Source: Clostridia bacterium (GTDB taxonomy: Bacteria > Bacillota > Clostridia > Oscillospirales > Acutalibacteraceae). Taken from it: a DNA stretch of 5,418 nt. The stretch is taken from positions 1 to 5,418 of the forward strand of contig JAFTCS010000192.1 in assembly GCA_017454565.1 (NCBI GenBank), written 5' to 3'. The translations under genes were made by a program, and so were the position numbers. Positions 4,246 to 5,418 of the stretch are shown here, piece by piece; positions within the stretch are counted from its first letter, which is position 1; each line of letters starts with the position of its first letter. The notes under the pieces are model-generated. The model worked only from the letters and a program-made list of their open reading frames with translations, searched no databases and was not told the origin of the DNA.

Positions 4246-5077
4246 AACAACGTTTTCGGGGGTGTCGGGGGTGCTTTTTCGCAAAAGCACCCCTGACCAG
4301 AAGAACGGCTTTTCCGTAATTCTCAAAGCCGAGTGAGGTGTAAAAGGCTTCGTTTTTATCGGGTTCGCGCATAATGAAGATGTCATTAATGCCCTGTCCG
4401 TACAGACTGCTGCACAATGCGTTCATACATGCGGAGCCGATACCCTGTCTGCGAAACTGCTTAGCCGCAGCGACAGCGCCAATCAGGGCGCAGCTTTCGG
4501 ATTGGGCAACCGTCATGGCGGCGCCTGCAAGGATGTTTTCTTTTATACAAGCCCGTATTGAGGCTGTTCCGTGCCGCAGCTTATGCGACATATCAGGAAG
4601 AAAGTCCTCGTATGCGGGAACGGAAAGACCATCGTTTTCGCAGCTTTTCAGAAGCTGCCATACATTTTTTAGCGGCGGGTCGGATACTATGTTTTTATTG
4701 TCAGTATCAGTCTGCGGTGACGGCTTGCGTTTCATTATCACGCAGTCATGGCGGGTGAAGCCCTCTGTAAGTATCATCGGGAAATTGAGGACGAGTGTTT
4801 CCGGGCAGAGAACAGATGCCGGAGCGGTCATGCCGATAAATTCCAGTATCTCCTGCCGGTCGAAACCGTCGGAAAGCATGATGGTCATATCGGAATAGTA
4901 TTTCACTGCAGCTGCTGTGGGGCGCTCGTTCCCGTCAAGCTGTATATAGAAGTCTGCAAAATCGTACCCGGTGCCGTAGCTTTTTAAAAGACATGCTATG
5001 CGGCAGGCAAATACATTTCTGCCGCTTACAAATTCCGATAGTGAATTTTCAAGAGTATTATCGACATATTTTATCAT
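4226..5077 (-). CDS. GNAT-family N-acetyltransferase with an extra N-terminal domain
   Basis: A 283-residue protein. The C-terminal half (about 140-262) is a GNAT fold: beta4 and motif A 'AVAAAKQFRRQGIGSACMNAL' (201-221) carries the acetyl-CoA pyrophosphate loop R-R-Q-G-I-G (209-214), and 'NEAFYTSLGFENYGK' (242-256) is the usual motif B end with the conserved Tyr246. The family transfers acetyl from acetyl-CoA to an amine; the acceptor is not predictable. Residues 1-115 lack a motif A and may be a degenerate GNAT-like or substrate-recognition domain, as in two-domain GNATs of Firmicutes. ATG 5077 overlaps the stop of the aminopeptidase gene (ATGA), with no clear ribosome binding site, so translation is probably coupled. 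The basic tail after 'LLVRG' (residues 264-283) is encoded by a hairpin and repeat copy c and does not look like GNAT sequence, so the ancestral stop may have been lost. Confidence 0.88.
   Translation of the reverse strand: MIKYVDNTLENSLSEFVSGRNVFACRIACLLKSYGTGYDFADFYIQLDGNERPTAAAVKYYSDMTIMLSDGFDRQEILEFIGMTAPASVLCPETLVLNFPMILTEGFTRHDCVIMKRKPSPQTDTDNKNIVSDPPLKNVWQLLKSCENDGLSVPAYEDFLPDMSHKLRHGTASIRACIKENILAGAAMTVAQSESCALIGAVAAAKQFRRQGIGSACMNALCSSLYGQGINDIFIMREPDKNEAFYTSLGFENYGKAVLLVRGAFAKKHPRHPRKRCSRSMLF
4268..4293. repeat. Perfect 11-bp hairpin inside the 3' end of the acetyltransferase gene
   Basis: GGGGTGCTTTT (4268-4278) pairs fully with AAAAGCACCCC (4283-4293) around the loop TCGC. It encodes the start of the non-GNAT tail ('AFAKKHP' region). 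An A-run and T-run close to the loop but no U-tract after the stem argue against an efficient terminator. It may be the outer part of the inserted repeat element. Confidence 0.7.
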
Positions 5078-5418
5078 AATTTTTGTATCTCGGCAGCAAC
5101 GGCTTTAACAAGTGCGCAGACAGCCTCCATATCGTCGGTTGAGGCAAGGCTTGATGAGGCATGCAGGTACCTGCAGGGCACGGAAATTGCCAGTGTCCTT
5201 ACTCCTCCGCGTGATGTGTGAATGGCGCCTGCATCGTTGCCGCCGGCTATCTTTGTTTTTGTCTGGAAGCTGATTCCGAGTTCATCGGCGCACTGTTTTG
5301 CAAGGCGGTAATATTCCTTGTCGTAGATGGTTGACCTGTCCATAAAGGTGACAACAGCGCCGCCGCCCACATGACAGACACAGTTTTCGTTTTCGGAATA
5401 GGGCACGTCGGCAGCGGT
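5074..5418 (-). CDS. M42-family metallo-aminopeptidase, C-terminal part (5' end outside window)
   Basis: The frame is open to the right edge, giving 114 visible residues ending at TGA 5076-5074. They match the C-terminal catalytic part of M42 (FrvX/glutamyl aminopeptidase-like) peptidases: 'GGGAVVTFMDRSTIYD', then 'IAGGNDAGAIHTSRGGV' and 'ISVPCRYLHASSSLASTDDME'. His86 of the visible part, in 'RYLHASSS', is the expected last metal ligand, and the GGxDAGAIH segment is the family hallmark. Such enzymes are large cytoplasmic dodecamers with two metal ions that remove N-terminal residues from peptides. The other metal ligands and the catalytic Glu lie upstream, outside the window. The stop overlaps the start of the acetyltransferase gene by 4 nt, so the two form one operon. 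Confidence 0.93.
   Translation of the reverse strand, partial: TAADVPYSENENCVCHVGGGAVVTFMDRSTIYDKEYYRLAKQCADELGISFQTKTKIAGGNDAGAIHTSRGGVRTLAISVPCRYLHASSSLASTDDMEAVCALVKAVAAEIQKL

Noticed and set aside
4268..4293. Intrinsic terminator at the acetyltransferase 3' end
   Set aside because: The stem is perfect but lies inside the coding frame, and no U-tract follows on either strand; the better terminator is at 4046-4076.
4078..4386. Minus-strand open frame of 102 codons overlapping the acetyltransferase 3' end
   Set aside because: It overlaps the clearly coding acetyltransferase frame and then crosses repeats; its composition (Arg/Ala rich) is that of the repeats. It could mark a former extension by frameshift but has no homology I can recognise.

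Overview
The window looks like chromosome from a low-to-medium GC Gram-positive bacterium, most likely a gut clostridium of the Ruminococcus/Oscillospiraceae type. The evidence is AGGAGG-type ribosome binding sites, GTG and TTG starts, a Firmicutes-type PF06838 lyase and a TadA that reads most like Bacillus/Clostridium TadA. The taxon is an inference from gene style; no marker gene here settles it.

Layout. Positions 1-602 (plus strand) hold the 3' end of a HAD-superfamily hydrolase gene and, 2 nt later, a small four-helix membrane protein of the DUF2809 type. A strong bidirectional terminator (604-660) separates them from a convergent minus-strand operon. That operon reads, in transcription order, a PLP-dependent methionine gamma-lyase-like protein (3804-2548), a CPBP/CAAX-type membrane protease (TTG start, 2516-1596) and the tRNA adenosine deaminase tadA (1584-652). 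The gaps are 31 and 11 nt. Upstream of it is a 421-nt stretch without a gene (3805-4225), packed with GC-rich hairpins, short direct repeats, a bidirectional terminator and one arm plus most of the other arm of a 28-nt inverted repeat. The right end of the window holds a second minus-strand operon: the C-terminal part of an M42 aminopeptidase (5418-5074) and a two-part GNAT acetyltransferase (5077-4226), joined by an ATGA overlap.

Most notable points. (1) TadA is about twice the usual length: a complete, catalytically intact deaminase domain is fused to a C-terminal HAD-like domain whose nucleophilic Asp is Ser and whose motif IV Asp is Cys, so it looks like a pseudo-phosphatase. (2) A short dispersed repeat is present three times. 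One copy lies free between genes, one encodes the last residues and stop of tadA, and one encodes the last residues and stop of the GNAT gene, so a repeat family seems to have supplied the 3' ends of two unrelated genes.

The genes do not form an obvious single pathway. Besides tRNA wobble modification they suggest ordinary housekeeping and sulfur amino acid, peptide and membrane functions. I see no CRISPR array, tRNA, rRNA, transposase gene or phage gene.
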